NCBI RefSeq assembly: GCF_001543325.1
Contig: NZ_CP013355.1
Span: 1,642,001-1,706,000 of the forward strand
Source: Lutibacter profundi
Lineage (GTDB): Bacteria; Bacteroidota; Bacteroidia; Flavobacteriales; Flavobacteriaceae
Direction: 5' to 3'
DNA length: 64,000 bases
Position 1 is the stretch's first letter. Each line of letters begins with the position of its first letter. Position numbers and translations under genes: made by a program. Below the pieces are notes generated by a model that made no database searches, was not told the DNA's origin, and worked only from the letters and a program-made list of their open reading frames with translations. Shown piece by piece: positions 45,863 to 54,159 of this stretch.

Positions 45863-45870
45863 ATTAATAT

Positions 45871-45894
45871 ATCGTTTTATTGCAATATTACGAT
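45871..45894 (-). promoter_or_regulatory. ArsR operator of module 2
   Basis: A 24-base dyad: ATCG at one end, CGAT at the other, with the palindrome TATTGCAATA at the centre. The outer ATCG/CGAT match the ends of the two module 1 boxes, but the spacing is eight bases wider. It lies eight bases before the arsR ATG. Confidence 0.65.
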
Positions 45895-45932
45895 AAATAA
45901 TTATTATAAATATACTTTTATTAAAATTTAAT

Positions 45933-46529
45933 TTATACTTCTTTGGGGAATACTTTCTTGTTAAAAACAATTAACAAACCAACACCTGTAGAAATTGCAG
46001 TATCTGCTACATTAAAAATAGCATTGAAAAAAGTAAAGGGTTTACCGCCATAAAAGGGTATCCAAGAAGGTAAATTACCGCTCCACATTGGAAAGTATAA
46101 CATATCTACAACTTTGCCAAAAAATAATTTACCATAAGGTTTGTCTGAAAATAATGTAGCTATATTTAAACCTCCAGGTGTATTAAATATAGTTCCATAA
46201 AAAACAGAGTCTATAATATTTCCCATAGCTCCAGCAAAAATTAGTGATATAGCGACAATTAATATAGTATGCGCCTTTTTTTTAACAGAAGTATATAACC
46301 AATAGCCTATGCCCGTAATTGCAAATAATCTAAAAATAGTTAAAAATAATTTTCCTGCTTTACCCCCAAATTCAGCACCCCAAGCCATTCCATTGTTCTC
46401 AATAAAATGAATTCTAAACCAATCAAAAACTACAACTTCTTCTCCGTAAAAAAAATTAGTTTTAATATAAATTTTGCTAATTTGGTCTATTAATAAAACC
46501 AAAACTATGATAAATAGTGCTTTTTTCAA
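45933..46529 (-). CDS. lspA: lipoprotein signal peptidase
   Basis: A 198-residue aspartyl membrane protease that cleaves prolipoproteins before the lipidated Cys. Four helices. The first block is VLLIDQISKIYIK, the second IENNGMAWGAEFG; catalytic Asp lie in GAMGNIIDSVFYG and FNVADTAISTG. About 30 residues longer than E. coli LspA, mainly in the loop before the second Asp, as usual in Bacteroidetes. It serves the many lipoproteins seen here. Confidence 0.95.
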   Translation of the reverse strand: MKKALFIIVLVLLIDQISKIYIKTNFFYGEEVVVFDWFRIHFIENNGMAWGAEFGGKAGKLFLTIFRLFAITGIGYWLYTSVKKKAHTILIVAISLIFAGAMGNIIDSVFYGTIFNTPGGLNIATLFSDKPYGKLFFGKVVDMLYFPMWSGNLPSWIPFYGGKPFTFFNAIFNVADTAISTGVGLLIVFNKKVFPKEV

Positions 46530-46550
46530 TTTTAGTTATTTTATATATTG

Positions 46551-46635
46551 AAAATAAAAGCTATTAAAAAAGGGTTAAACTTTGTGTTATTTATTTTTAT
46601 AATTAACGTTTAACTCTTTTTTAATAGCTTATTTT
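46551..46635 (-). terminator. long inverted repeat between the DksA-like and lspA genes
   Basis: The left arm 46551-46580 and right arm 46608-46635 pair over nearly 28 bases with about three mismatches (core GCTATTAAAAAAG). The loop is 27 bases. It may terminate ileS/dksA-like transcripts before lspA, but the stem is far longer than usual. Confidence 0.6.
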
Positions 46636-46642
46636 AGATTGA

Positions 46643-47020
46643 TTATTGTTGCATTCTTTTAGCTTCGATACTTAACGTTGCGTGTGGTACTAATTTCAAT
46701 CGTTCTTTTTGAATTAATTTACCTGTAACTCTACAAATACCGTATGTTTTGTTTTCAATACGCAACAATGCATTTTTTAAGTCTCTTATAAACTTTTCTT
46801 GACGAATTGCTAATTGCACATTTGCTTCTTTAGACATGGTTTCTGATCCTTCCTCAAAAGCTTTGAATGTAGGTGAAGTATCATCAGTCCCATTATTACT
46901 GTCATTTTTAAATGCACTTTTTATCAATGCTAAATCTTCTTCAGCATTGCTTATTTTTTTTAAAATTATCTCTTTAAATTCAGCTAAGTCTTTGTCGGAA
47001 TATCTATTATTTTCATTCAT
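46643..47020 (-). CDS. TraR/DksA-family protein with degenerate zinc finger
   Basis: 125 residues. The N-terminal coiled coil (about 8-75) and the C-terminal DksA-type finger region YGICRVTGKLIQKERLKLVPHATLSIEAK place it in the family that binds RNA polymerase through the secondary channel. Only one finger Cys remains (C in GICR); the other positions are Thr/Lys/Pro/His, so zinc binding by four Cys is lost, as is common in Bacteroidetes homologues. It lies four bases after ileS. Confidence 0.88.
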   Translation of the reverse strand: MNENNRYSDKDLAEFKEIILKKISNAEEDLALIKSAFKNDSNNGTDDTSPTFKAFEEGSETMSKEANVQLAIRQEKFIRDLKNALLRIENKTYGICRVTGKLIQKERLKLVPHATLSIEAKRMQQ

Positions 47021-47024
47021 AATC

Positions 47025-50000
47025 CTATATTTTTTCTATTAATATCTTTGTATTTACATTGTCAAATACAATTTCAATACCTTTTTCTAACATCTCTTCA
47101 AATACCAATTCTTTTGTTAACGTTTCAGCTTTAATATATTGTTCATTTGCTAAAATTGATTGCTCTAATATATCATTTTTTTGAATAACTAGCTTAATTT
47201 TATCGGTAACATCTAATCCTGATTCTTTACGTAAGTTTTGAACTCTATTTACCAACTCTCTTGCATTTCCTTCTTTACGTAAATCATCTGTAATTGTTAC
47301 ATCTAAAGCCACGGTTAAATTTCCTTGGTTTGCAACTAACCACCCTTCTATATCTTGCGATGTGATTTCAACTTCTGCAATGGTTAAATTTACAATATTT
47401 CCTGCTATTTCTATAGGAATTTTTCCTTGTTTTTCAACAATTGCTATGTCATCCTGGGTTAAATTTTGAATTGCTTGTGCCACAAACCTCATGTCTTTTC
47501 CATACTTAGGGCCTAGTACTTTAAAATTAGGTTTTATTGTTTTTACCAATATACCTGAAGCATCATCTATTAACTCAATTTCTTTAACATTTACTTCCGA
47601 TTTTATTAAATTTTCAACTGCTAAAATTTCTTCTCTTTCCTCATTATTCAAAACGGGAATCATTATTCGTTGTAATGGCTGACGTACTTTTATCATTTCC
47701 TTTTTACGCAATGATAAAACCATAGATGATATTTTTTGGGCTTGTTGCATTTTATGCTCTAATTTACCATCAATTAAACTTTTATCATAGATTGGAAAAG
47801 AGGTTAAATGTATAGATTCAAAATTTTCTTTTCCTGAAACACTTGTTAAATCTTTGTAAATATTATCCATAAAGAATGGAGCAATTGGTGAGGCTAATTT
47901 AGCAACTGTAACCATACACGTATATAACGTTTGGTAAGCAGAAATTTTATCTTCCCCATATTCTCCTTTCCAAAAGCGTCTTCTACTTAAACGAACAAAC
48001 CAATTACTAACATATTCTGAAACAAAATCTTGTATAGCTCTTGCGGCTTTGGTTGGTTCATATTCTTCGTAAAATTTTTCAACATTCTTAATTAATGTAT
48101 TTAATTCTGATAAAACCCAACGGTCTATTTCAGGTCTTTTTTCTATAGCTATTTCATCTTCAGCATACGTAAACCCATCTAAGTTTGCATACAAAGAAAA
48201 GAAAGAATAGGTATTATACAGCGTTCCAAAGAATTTGCGTCTAACCTCATCAATTCCTTCAATATCAAATTTTAAATTATCCCACGGATTTGCATTTGAA
48301 ATCATATACCAGCGTGTTGCATCTGCACCATATTTATCCATTGTTTCAAATGGATCCACTGCATTTCCTAAACGTTTCGACATTTTTTTACCTTCTTTGT
48401 CTAACACCAATCCATTAGACACTACATTTTTATAGGCTACCGAATCAAAAACCATGGTTCCAATTGCATGCAAGGTATAAAACCATCCTCGAGTTTGATC
48501 AACACCTTCTGCAATAAAATCGGCTGGAAAGAATTTTTTCTCGTCTATTAGCTCTTTATTTTCAAAAGGATAATGCCATTGCGCATACGGCATAGAGCCA
48601 GAATCAAACCAAACATCAATTAAATCTGATTCGCGTTTCATTGGTTTTCCTGAAGGTGAAACTAATGTAATAGTATCAACTACATTTTTATGCAAATCAA
48701 TTTTATCATAGTTTTCTTCACTCATATTCCCAACTTCAAAATCGTCAAAAATATCAGCTTCCATAAACCCTGCTTCAACAGCTTTTGCTATTTCAGCTTT
48801 CAACTCTTCAACAGAGCCTATCATTATTTCTTCAGTGCCATCTTCAGTTCTCCAAATTGGTAAAGGAATACCCCAATAACGTGAACGAGATAAATTCCAG
48901 TCGTTGGCATTTTTTAACCAATTACCGAAACGACCTTCTCCTGTTGATTTTGGTTTCCAATTAATAGTTTCATTTAATTCAAACATCCTATCTCGTTTAT
49001 CAGTCACCTTTATAAACCAAGAGTCTAATGGATAATATAATATAGGTTTATCTGTTCTCCAACAGTGTGGATAACTGTGGCGATACTTTTCAACATGGAA
49101 TGCTTTATTTTCTTCTTTTAACTGAATAGCAATTTCAACATCTAAAGAACGTGCAGGAGCCGGTTCATCTATATAATATTCGTTTTTTACATATTTCCCT
49201 GCATATTCTTTCATATGCTTGGTAAATTTTCCTTGTAAATTAACTAAAGGCACTGGATTTCCATTATCATCTAATACTAGCATTGGTGGAACTTCTGGTA
49301 TTGCTTTTTTAGCAACCATGGCATCATCAGCACCAAATGTTGGAGCAGTATGCACAATTCCCGTACCATCTTCAGTAGTTACAAAATCCCCGGCAATTAC
49401 TCTAAAGGCATTTTCAGGGTTTTGGTATGGAAGTGCATAAGGCATTAACTGTTCGTATTTAGACTCCAAGAATGCTGTTCCTTTAAACTCTTTTACAATG
49501 ACATATGGAATTTTTTTTTCATCCTCTTTATATTCTGAAAGTTGAGTTTCATTTTCAACTGCAAAGAATTTTTTTGAAAATTGCTTTTCAACTAAATTTT
49601 TAGCTAAAATTACATTCATCGGTTTAAATGTATACTGATTGAATGATTTCACAACAACATAGTCTATTTTTTTTCCAACTGTAAGTGCTGTGTTAGAAGG
49701 TAATGTCCAAGGAGTTGTTGTCCAAGCTAAAAAGTAAATATCACCATCTATTTCTTGTAAAAAATTAGGCAATGTGTTTTTAATTGCTTTAAATTGTGCT
49801 ACAACTGTAGTGTCTGTAACATCTTGATAGGTTCCTGGCTGATTTAATTCATGTGAGCTTAAACCTGTACCTGCTTTTGGTGAATATGGCTGTATTGTAT
49901 ACCCTTTATAAATCAATCCTTTTTTATACAGTTGGGCTAATAACCACCAAACCGTTTCCATATATTTTGATTTGTATGTTACATACGGGTCATGCATATC

Positions 50001-50432
50001 AACCCAATGGCCCATACGGCGTGTTAAATCTTCCCAAACATCGGTATAACGCATTACTGCTTTTTTACAAGCTTCATTATATGCTTCAACGGTAATTTTT
50101 TTTCCTATATCTTCTTTGGTAATTCCTAATTCTTTTTCAACACCCAATTCAATTGGTAATCCATGAGTATCCCAACCTGCTTTACGCTTTACCTGAAAAC
50201 CTTGTAAGGTTTTATACCTACAAAAAATATCTTTAATTGCACGTGCCATTACGTGATGAATTCCTGGTAAACCATTTGCTGAAGGAGGCCCTTCAAAAAA
50301 TACGAATGGTTTATTTTTATCTCTAGTAGTGATACTTTTTTCGAAAATATGCTCTGCTTCCCATATCGCTAAAGTTTCTTCTGCTACTTTAGTGAGGTTC
50401 AATCCTTTATATTCTCTGAATTTTTTACTCAT
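47025..50432 (-). CDS. ileS: isoleucyl-tRNA synthetase
   Basis: 1135 residues, class I synthetase. The HIGH box is in PSANGLPGIHHVMAR, the KMSKS box in EGKKMSKRLGNAVDP; a CP1 editing domain lies between (TTPWTLPSNTALTVG), and a C-terminal anticodon domain follows (RRFWKGEYGEDK, then the long extension to 1135). The length and the absence of a Cys4 C-terminal zinc finger fit the eukaryote-like IleS branch found in many Bacteroidetes. It starts with ATG and is followed by the DksA-like gene. Confidence 0.97.
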   Translation of the reverse strand: MSKKFREYKGLNLTKVAEETLAIWEAEHIFEKSITTRDKNKPFVFFEGPPSANGLPGIHHVMARAIKDIFCRYKTLQGFQVKRKAGWDTHGLPIELGVEKELGITKEDIGKKITVEAYNEACKKAVMRYTDVWEDLTRRMGHWVDMHDPYVTYKSKYMETVWWLLAQLYKKGLIYKGYTIQPYSPKAGTGLSSHELNQPGTYQDVTDTTVVAQFKAIKNTLPNFLQEIDGDIYFLAWTTTPWTLPSNTALTVGKKIDYVVVKSFNQYTFKPMNVILAKNLVEKQFSKKFFAVENETQLSEYKEDEKKIPYVIVKEFKGTAFLESKYEQLMPYALPYQNPENAFRVIAGDFVTTEDGTGIVHTAPTFGADDAMVAKKAIPEVPPMLVLDDNGNPVPLVNLQGKFTKHMKEYAGKYVKNEYYIDEPAPARSLDVEIAIQLKEENKAFHVEKYRHSYPHCWRTDKPILYYPLDSWFIKVTDKRDRMFELNETINWKPKSTGEGRFGNWLKNANDWNLSRSRYWGIPLPIWRTEDGTEEIMIGSVEELKAEIAKAVEAGFMEADIFDDFEVGNMSEENYDKIDLHKNVVDTITLVSPSGKPMKRESDLIDVWFDSGSMPYAQWHYPFENKELIDEKKFFPADFIAEGVDQTRGWFYTLHAIGTMVFDSVAYKNVVSNGLVLDKEGKKMSKRLGNAVDPFETMDKYGADATRWYMISNANPWDNLKFDIEGIDEVRRKFFGTLYNTYSFFSLYANLDGFTYAEDEIAIEKRPEIDRWVLSELNTLIKNVEKFYEEYEPTKAARAIQDFVSEYVSNWFVRLSRRRFWKGEYGEDKISAYQTLYTCMVTVAKLASPIAPFFMDNIYKDLTSVSGKENFESIHLTSFPIYDKSLIDGKLEHKMQQAQKISSMVLSLRKKEMIKVRQPLQRIMIPVLNNEEREEILAVENLIKSEVNVKEIELIDDASGILVKTIKPNFKVLGPKYGKDMRFVAQAIQNLTQDDIAIVEKQGKIPIEIAGNIVNLTIAEVEITSQDIEGWLVANQGNLTVALDVTITDDLRKEGNARELVNRVQNLRKESGLDVTDKIKLVIQKNDILEQSILANEQYIKAETLTKELVFEEMLEKGIEIVFDNVNTKILIEKI

Positions 50433-50737
50433 TTTATGCCTTTAAATCAATTAGTTTGCGAAATTACGTATTTTATTGAAAATATCATTTTATAATAAGC
50501 AAAAAATTAATCACTTGATATGTTGAAATTTAAAGTTTTAATTTAACTTTATATTTATATATATTTTAGACTGTAAAATGATTCAGTAAATTATTTTAAA
50601 TTCATATAAGAAGGTGAAAAGAATTCCATATCTAAAAAGTTATTTATACTTCGGAAAAAATGCAATATGGGCGTTAAAAAGTATCTAAAAGGAAACTCTT
50701 CTTTTTATAAAATTAAATCTCAATAAAAAAATAGCTA
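50433..50737. other. intergenic region upstream of ileS
   Basis: 305 AT-rich bases between the TerB-DnaJ gene and ileS, both on minus. TAATTTCG at 50466-50459 is a one-mismatch -7 candidate for ileS. I see no RNA gene, repeat or coding frame. Confidence 0.4.
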
Positions 50738-51478
50738 CTATATTTTTTGTTCTTTTTGCAATTCTTCATAAGCCTTTTGAACTTGTGTAAACTTTTCTTT
50801 GGCTCCTTTTACATGTTCTTCTCCCAAATGCTGTAGTTTATCTGGATGGTATTTTTTTACCATTTTTCTATATGCTATTTTAATTTCTTCTCTGCTCGCC
50901 GTTTTATCAACTCCTAAAATTCTATATGCACTTTCAGTACTATTGTAAAACATTGCCTTTATAGATTCAAAATCATATTGATTTATATATAAATAACCTG
51001 CAATTGTTTTAATTGAGTTTACTTCTGCTTCATTGACAAAACCATCAGATTTTGCAATACCAAATAAAAAATGAATCAATTGCAATCGAGAAGCATGCGT
51101 TAAATTTTGCCTAATTTGTAAGCAAACTTGCCTTGTAGAAATTTTATTATTCTTTATAAATCCTTTAAATAATTTAAATGCATTTGTAGCTCTTTGCTCT
51201 CCATACATTTTTATAAAATGATTTCTTACATAAGACAATTCTCTTTGATCTACTTTTCCGTCAGCCTTAATTACAACGGAAGATAAAAGCAATAAACTAA
51301 TTTCAAAATCACCTGAATGGCTTGTTCTACTAGTATTTCTATATGCTCTAGCTCTTTCAACATCTCCTTTTGTAAAACCATCAATTAAATTTCCAACAGC
51401 ATAACCTAAAATACTTCCAATAGGCCCTCCCAAAGTAAATCCTAATCCAGCTCCAAGCCATTTAATAAAATTTGCCAT
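50738..51478 (-). CDS. TerB-like/DnaJ-domain membrane co-chaperone (DjlA-like)
   Basis: 246 residues. A glycine-rich hydrophobic N-terminus (LGAGLGFTLGGPIGSILGYAV) inserts in or near the membrane. A TerB-like helical domain (about 55-160; VVIKADGKVDQRELSYVRNHF) and a C-terminal J domain follow: YRILGVDKTASREEIKIAYR, with HPD in KKYHPDKLQHLG. The order matches DjlA, which recruits DnaK at the membrane. Single gene with a -7 match close upstream. Confidence 0.9.
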   Translation of the reverse strand: MANFIKWLGAGLGFTLGGPIGSILGYAVGNLIDGFTKGDVERARAYRNTSRTSHSGDFEISLLLLSSVVIKADGKVDQRELSYVRNHFIKMYGEQRATNAFKLFKGFIKNNKISTRQVCLQIRQNLTHASRLQLIHFLFGIAKSDGFVNEAEVNSIKTIAGYLYINQYDFESIKAMFYNSTESAYRILGVDKTASREEIKIAYRKMVKKYHPDKLQHLGEEHVKGAKEKFTQVQKAYEELQKEQKI

Positions 51479-51495
51479 TTTTATTTTTTAGTTTT

Positions 51496-51503
51496 CAAAT
51501 ATA
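51496..51503 (-). promoter_or_regulatory. -7 element of the TerB-DnaJ gene
   Basis: TATATTTG on minus, 17 bases before the ATG; no TTG at the ideal distance. Confidence 0.45.
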
Positions 51504-51630
51504 CACCTAATTGTTAGTATCCTTTCTATTAATATTTGCTACAGTTGTTAAAATATTTATAATTATTTGTAAACGAGGTTCTTTTGATTGTTTTTTGTTT
51601 TTAAAATAATTTCAAAACAAAAAAATTATG

Positions 51631-51638
51631 TAGGTTTG
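51631..51638 (+). promoter_or_regulatory. -7 element of the bacilliredoxin gene
   Basis: TAGGTTTG with TTC instead of TTG 17 bases upstream (51611-51613); 35 bases before the ATG. Confidence 0.5.
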
Positions 51639-51673
51639 TACCTTAAATATTGTATAACTAAAAAAATAAAAAT

Positions 51674-52084
51674 ATGTATCCACCAGAATTGGTAAAACCA
51701 ATGCAAGAAGAGCTAGAAAATGTAGGTTTTACGTCACTTCATACAGCTCAAGAAGTAGAAGAAACATTGAAAAAAGAAGGAACAACATTAGTTGTTGTAA
51801 ACTCGGTTTGTGGTTGTGCCGCAGGTACAGCTCGCCCAGGTGCAATTCTTTCTTTACAATACGATAAAACACCTGCTAATTTGGTAACTGTTTTTGCAGG
51901 AGTAGATGCTGACGCCACTGCAAAAGCACGTGAAAACATGGCTCCTTTTCCTCCATCATCACCTTCAATTGCTTTATTTAAGGATGGGGTATTGGTTCAT
52001 ATGCTAGAACGCCATCATATTGAAGGTAGACCTGCTGAAGTTATTGCTTCTAATTTAGCTGGAGCTTACGAAGAGCATTGCTAA
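51674..52084 (+). CDS. BrxA/BrxB-family bacilliredoxin
   Basis: A 136-residue thioredoxin-fold protein (DUF1094/YphP-YqiW family). The active site CGC in VNSVCGCAAGTARPG replaces CxxC. In Firmicutes such proteins remove bacillithiol from oxidised proteins; several Bacteroidetes also make bacillithiol, so debacillithiolation is likely. The N-terminus MYPPELVKPMQEEL is characteristic. Confidence 0.92.
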   Translation: MYPPELVKPMQEELENVGFTSLHTAQEVEETLKKEGTTLVVVNSVCGCAAGTARPGAILSLQYDKTPANLVTVFAGVDADATAKARENMAPFPPSSPSIALFKDGVLVHMLERHHIEGRPAEVIASNLAGAYEEHC

Positions 52085-52124
52085 AATATTATCTTTAATC
52101 CATTTTTGAAGTAATTAAATACAT

Positions 52125-52517
52125 ATGAAAGTTTTTAAACACCTCTTAAAAGCAATTGTAATATTAGCTACCATCCTAAGTTGCTCTAACAATTCTGATA
52201 TAAGCCAAAGAGAAGAAGAACGGCTTGAATTAGATAATTTAAAAGAAGAAATTGAACTATTAGTTTCTAAAGGAACTTGTACTGAAAACACTATGTGTAA
52301 TTTTATTGCCTTTGGCAGTAAACCCTGTGGAGGACCTTGGAGTTATTTAGTATTTAGCACTTCTATTAATGTTGGGTTGTTAAAAGAAAAGGTAGCTACC
52401 TATACCAAAAATGAAGCCGCTTTTAATATAAAATGGAATATTATTTCTGATTGTTCTATTGTATTACCTCCTACACAACTAACTTGTGTAAATGGTAAGT
52501 GTACGGCAATTAATTAA
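52125..52517 (+). CDS. Cys-rich lipoprotein of unknown function
   Basis: 130 residues; the lipobox TILSC puts the lipid at Cys20. A Glu-rich helix (REEERLELDNLKEEIELL) is followed by a region with seven Cys: GTCTENTMCNFIAFG, KPCGGPWSYLVFST, SDCSIVLPP and LTCVNGKCTAIN. These would form disulfides in the periplasm or at the surface. I recognise the pattern as a conserved flavobacterial type but know no function. It lies 40 bases after the bacilliredoxin gene. Confidence 0.7.
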   Translation: MKVFKHLLKAIVILATILSCSNNSDISQREEERLELDNLKEEIELLVSKGTCTENTMCNFIAFGSKPCGGPWSYLVFSTSINVGLLKEKVATYTKNEAAFNIKWNIISDCSIVLPPTQLTCVNGKCTAIN

Positions 52518-52538
52518 AAAAGATTAAAATATATTTTT

Positions 52539-52673
52539 AAGAGGTTGTCTAAAAAGTGTCATTCTGAATGTAAATGAAGAATCTCCTTGAAATTAAACAC
52601 TTATATATCAAGATGTTGAGATTTTTCACTTTGTTCAAAATGACAAGTATAATTGCTTTTCAGACAGCCTCTT
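52539..52673. repeat. 135-base palindromic dispersed-type repeat
   Basis: The ends are near-perfect inverted repeats: AAGAGGTTGTCTAAAAAG at the left and, read on the other strand, AAGAGGCTGTCTGAAAAG at the right. Inner arms also pair: GTCATTCTGAA and GAAGAATCTC on the left against GTCATTTTGAA and GAAAAATCTC from the right. No coding frame. It resembles small MITE/REP-like elements I recall as frequent in flavobacterial intergenic regions. It can also fold as a terminator for the lipoprotein gene. Confidence 0.75.
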
Positions 52674-52687
52674 TTTATTTTTAGAAA

Positions 52688-53341
52688 ATGAATAAACAAC
52701 AAATAATTTCCAATACAGAAACCTTTGTTAAAGCCACTTTAAAAAATGCTGAAGGTGGCCATGACTGGTTTCACGTATTGCGTGTATGGAACAATTCTAA
52801 GTTAATAGCCCAACATGAAAATGTTGATTTATTTATTGTAGAATTAGGAGCTTTGTTACATGATATTGCCGATTCAAAATTTCACAATGGAGATGAAACC
52901 ATTGGCCCTAAAATTGCTCGTGCATTTTTAAAAAGTCAACTTGTTAAAGAATCAATAATAATTCATATTGAAAATATAATTACAAATATTTCTTATAAAG
53001 GCGGAAATTTTGAGCAAACATTCACATCCCCTGAATTAGATGTTATTCAAGATGCTGACAGATTGGATGCCATTGGAGCTATAGGTATTGCACGAACTTT
53101 TAATTATGGAGGGTTTAAAAATAGACCATTGTACAATCCTGAAATTAAACCAAACCTAAATCTAACAAAAAAGGAATATAAAAATTCTGAAGCTCCCACA
53201 ATAAATCATTTTTACGAAAAATTATTGTTATTAAAAAACAACATGAACACAGAAACTGGTAAAAAAATTGCTGAAGAACGCCATCAATACATGGAAACGT
53301 TTCTCAAACAGTTTTTTAATGAGTGGGATGGGCTTAAATAA
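52688..53341 (+). CDS. HD-domain phosphohydrolase
   Basis: 217 residues. The metal ligands of the HD superfamily are present: His in GGHDWFHVLRVW, the HD pair in LLHDIADSKFH, and the distal Asp in IQDADRLDAIGAIG. Related to the YpgQ/YedJ type, which hydrolyse nucleotides or pyrophosphates; the substrate is not assigned. It begins 14 bases after the palindromic repeat. Confidence 0.9.
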   Translation: MNKQQIISNTETFVKATLKNAEGGHDWFHVLRVWNNSKLIAQHENVDLFIVELGALLHDIADSKFHNGDETIGPKIARAFLKSQLVKESIIIHIENIITNISYKGGNFEQTFTSPELDVIQDADRLDAIGAIGIARTFNYGGFKNRPLYNPEIKPNLNLTKKEYKNSEAPTINHFYEKLLLLKNNMNTETGKKIAEERHQYMETFLKQFFNEWDGLK

Positions 53342-53378
53342 ATTATACGCAAATTAAAGCTGCTTTTTTATTTAATTT

Positions 53379-54155
53379 TTATTCAAAATTTGGTTTTTTC
53401 TTTTCTAAAAAAGCAGTGGTTCCTTCTTTAAAATCACTGGTACCAAAACTTTTACCAAATTGCTCAATTTCAACATCAAATCCATTTACAGCATTCTTAT
53501 AATTAGCATTGATAGATTTTATGGCTGCAGCAATTGCAACTGATGAATTTCTTGCTATTTTGGTTGCTATTTTTTTACAAAAAGGCAATAACTCTTCCTG
53601 TTCAACTACGTTGTTTACTAATCCCCAATCTTTAGCTTCTTCAGCAGAAATCATTCCTGCCGTCATTATCATTTCCATAGCTTTTCCTTTACCAACTAGC
53701 TGAGGTAAACGTTGTGTACCTCCATAACCTGGAATTACACCTAAGGAAACTTCTGGCAACCCCATTTTTGCATTTGTACTTGCAACTCTAAAGTGTGAAG
53801 CCATGGCTAATTCTAAACCTCCACCTAAAGCAAAACCATTTATTGCTGCTATTACAGGAGTACTTAAATTTTGAACAAAATCAAATAATAGCTCCTGTCC
53901 ATTTCTTGCAAGTTCAGTTCCTTCTTCAATGGAATAATTTGCAAATTCAGAAATATCAGCACCTGCAACAAAAGCTTTTTCTCCACTACCAGTAATAAGG
54001 ATAACTTTAACTTTAGTAGTTGCATCTAAACTCTTAAAAGCTTCGTGCAATTCTTCAATTGTATTTTTATTTAATGCATTTAGTTTAGATGGTCTATTTA
54101 TTGTAATTACTGCTATTTTGTCTTTTTGCTCAACTAATATATTTTCAAAATCCAT
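53379..54155 (-). CDS. enoyl-CoA hydratase/isomerase (crotonase)
   Basis: A 258-residue crotonase. The oxyanion hole is in KAFVAGADISEF; catalytic Glu lie in LGGGLELAMA and LPEVSLGVIPGYGGTQRL. Both Glu are present, so water addition to enoyl-CoA (beta-oxidation or amino-acid catabolism) is expected. It lies four bases after the histidine kinase gene, an odd partner; the two are probably cotranscribed. Confidence 0.92.
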   Translation of the reverse strand: MDFENILVEQKDKIAVITINRPSKLNALNKNTIEELHEAFKSLDATTKVKVILITGSGEKAFVAGADISEFANYSIEEGTELARNGQELLFDFVQNLSTPVIAAINGFALGGGLELAMASHFRVASTNAKMGLPEVSLGVIPGYGGTQRLPQLVGKGKAMEMIMTAGMISAEEAKDWGLVNNVVEQEELLPFCKKIATKIARNSSVAIAAAIKSINANYKNAVNGFDVEIEQFGKSFGTSDFKEGTTAFLEKKKPNFE

Positions 54156-54159
54156 AAAA

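Noticed and set aside
45863-45970. 36-codon upstream extension of arsR module 2.
   Set aside because: It covers the operator dyad and adds sequence unlike any ArsR; the ATG at 45862 fits the family.
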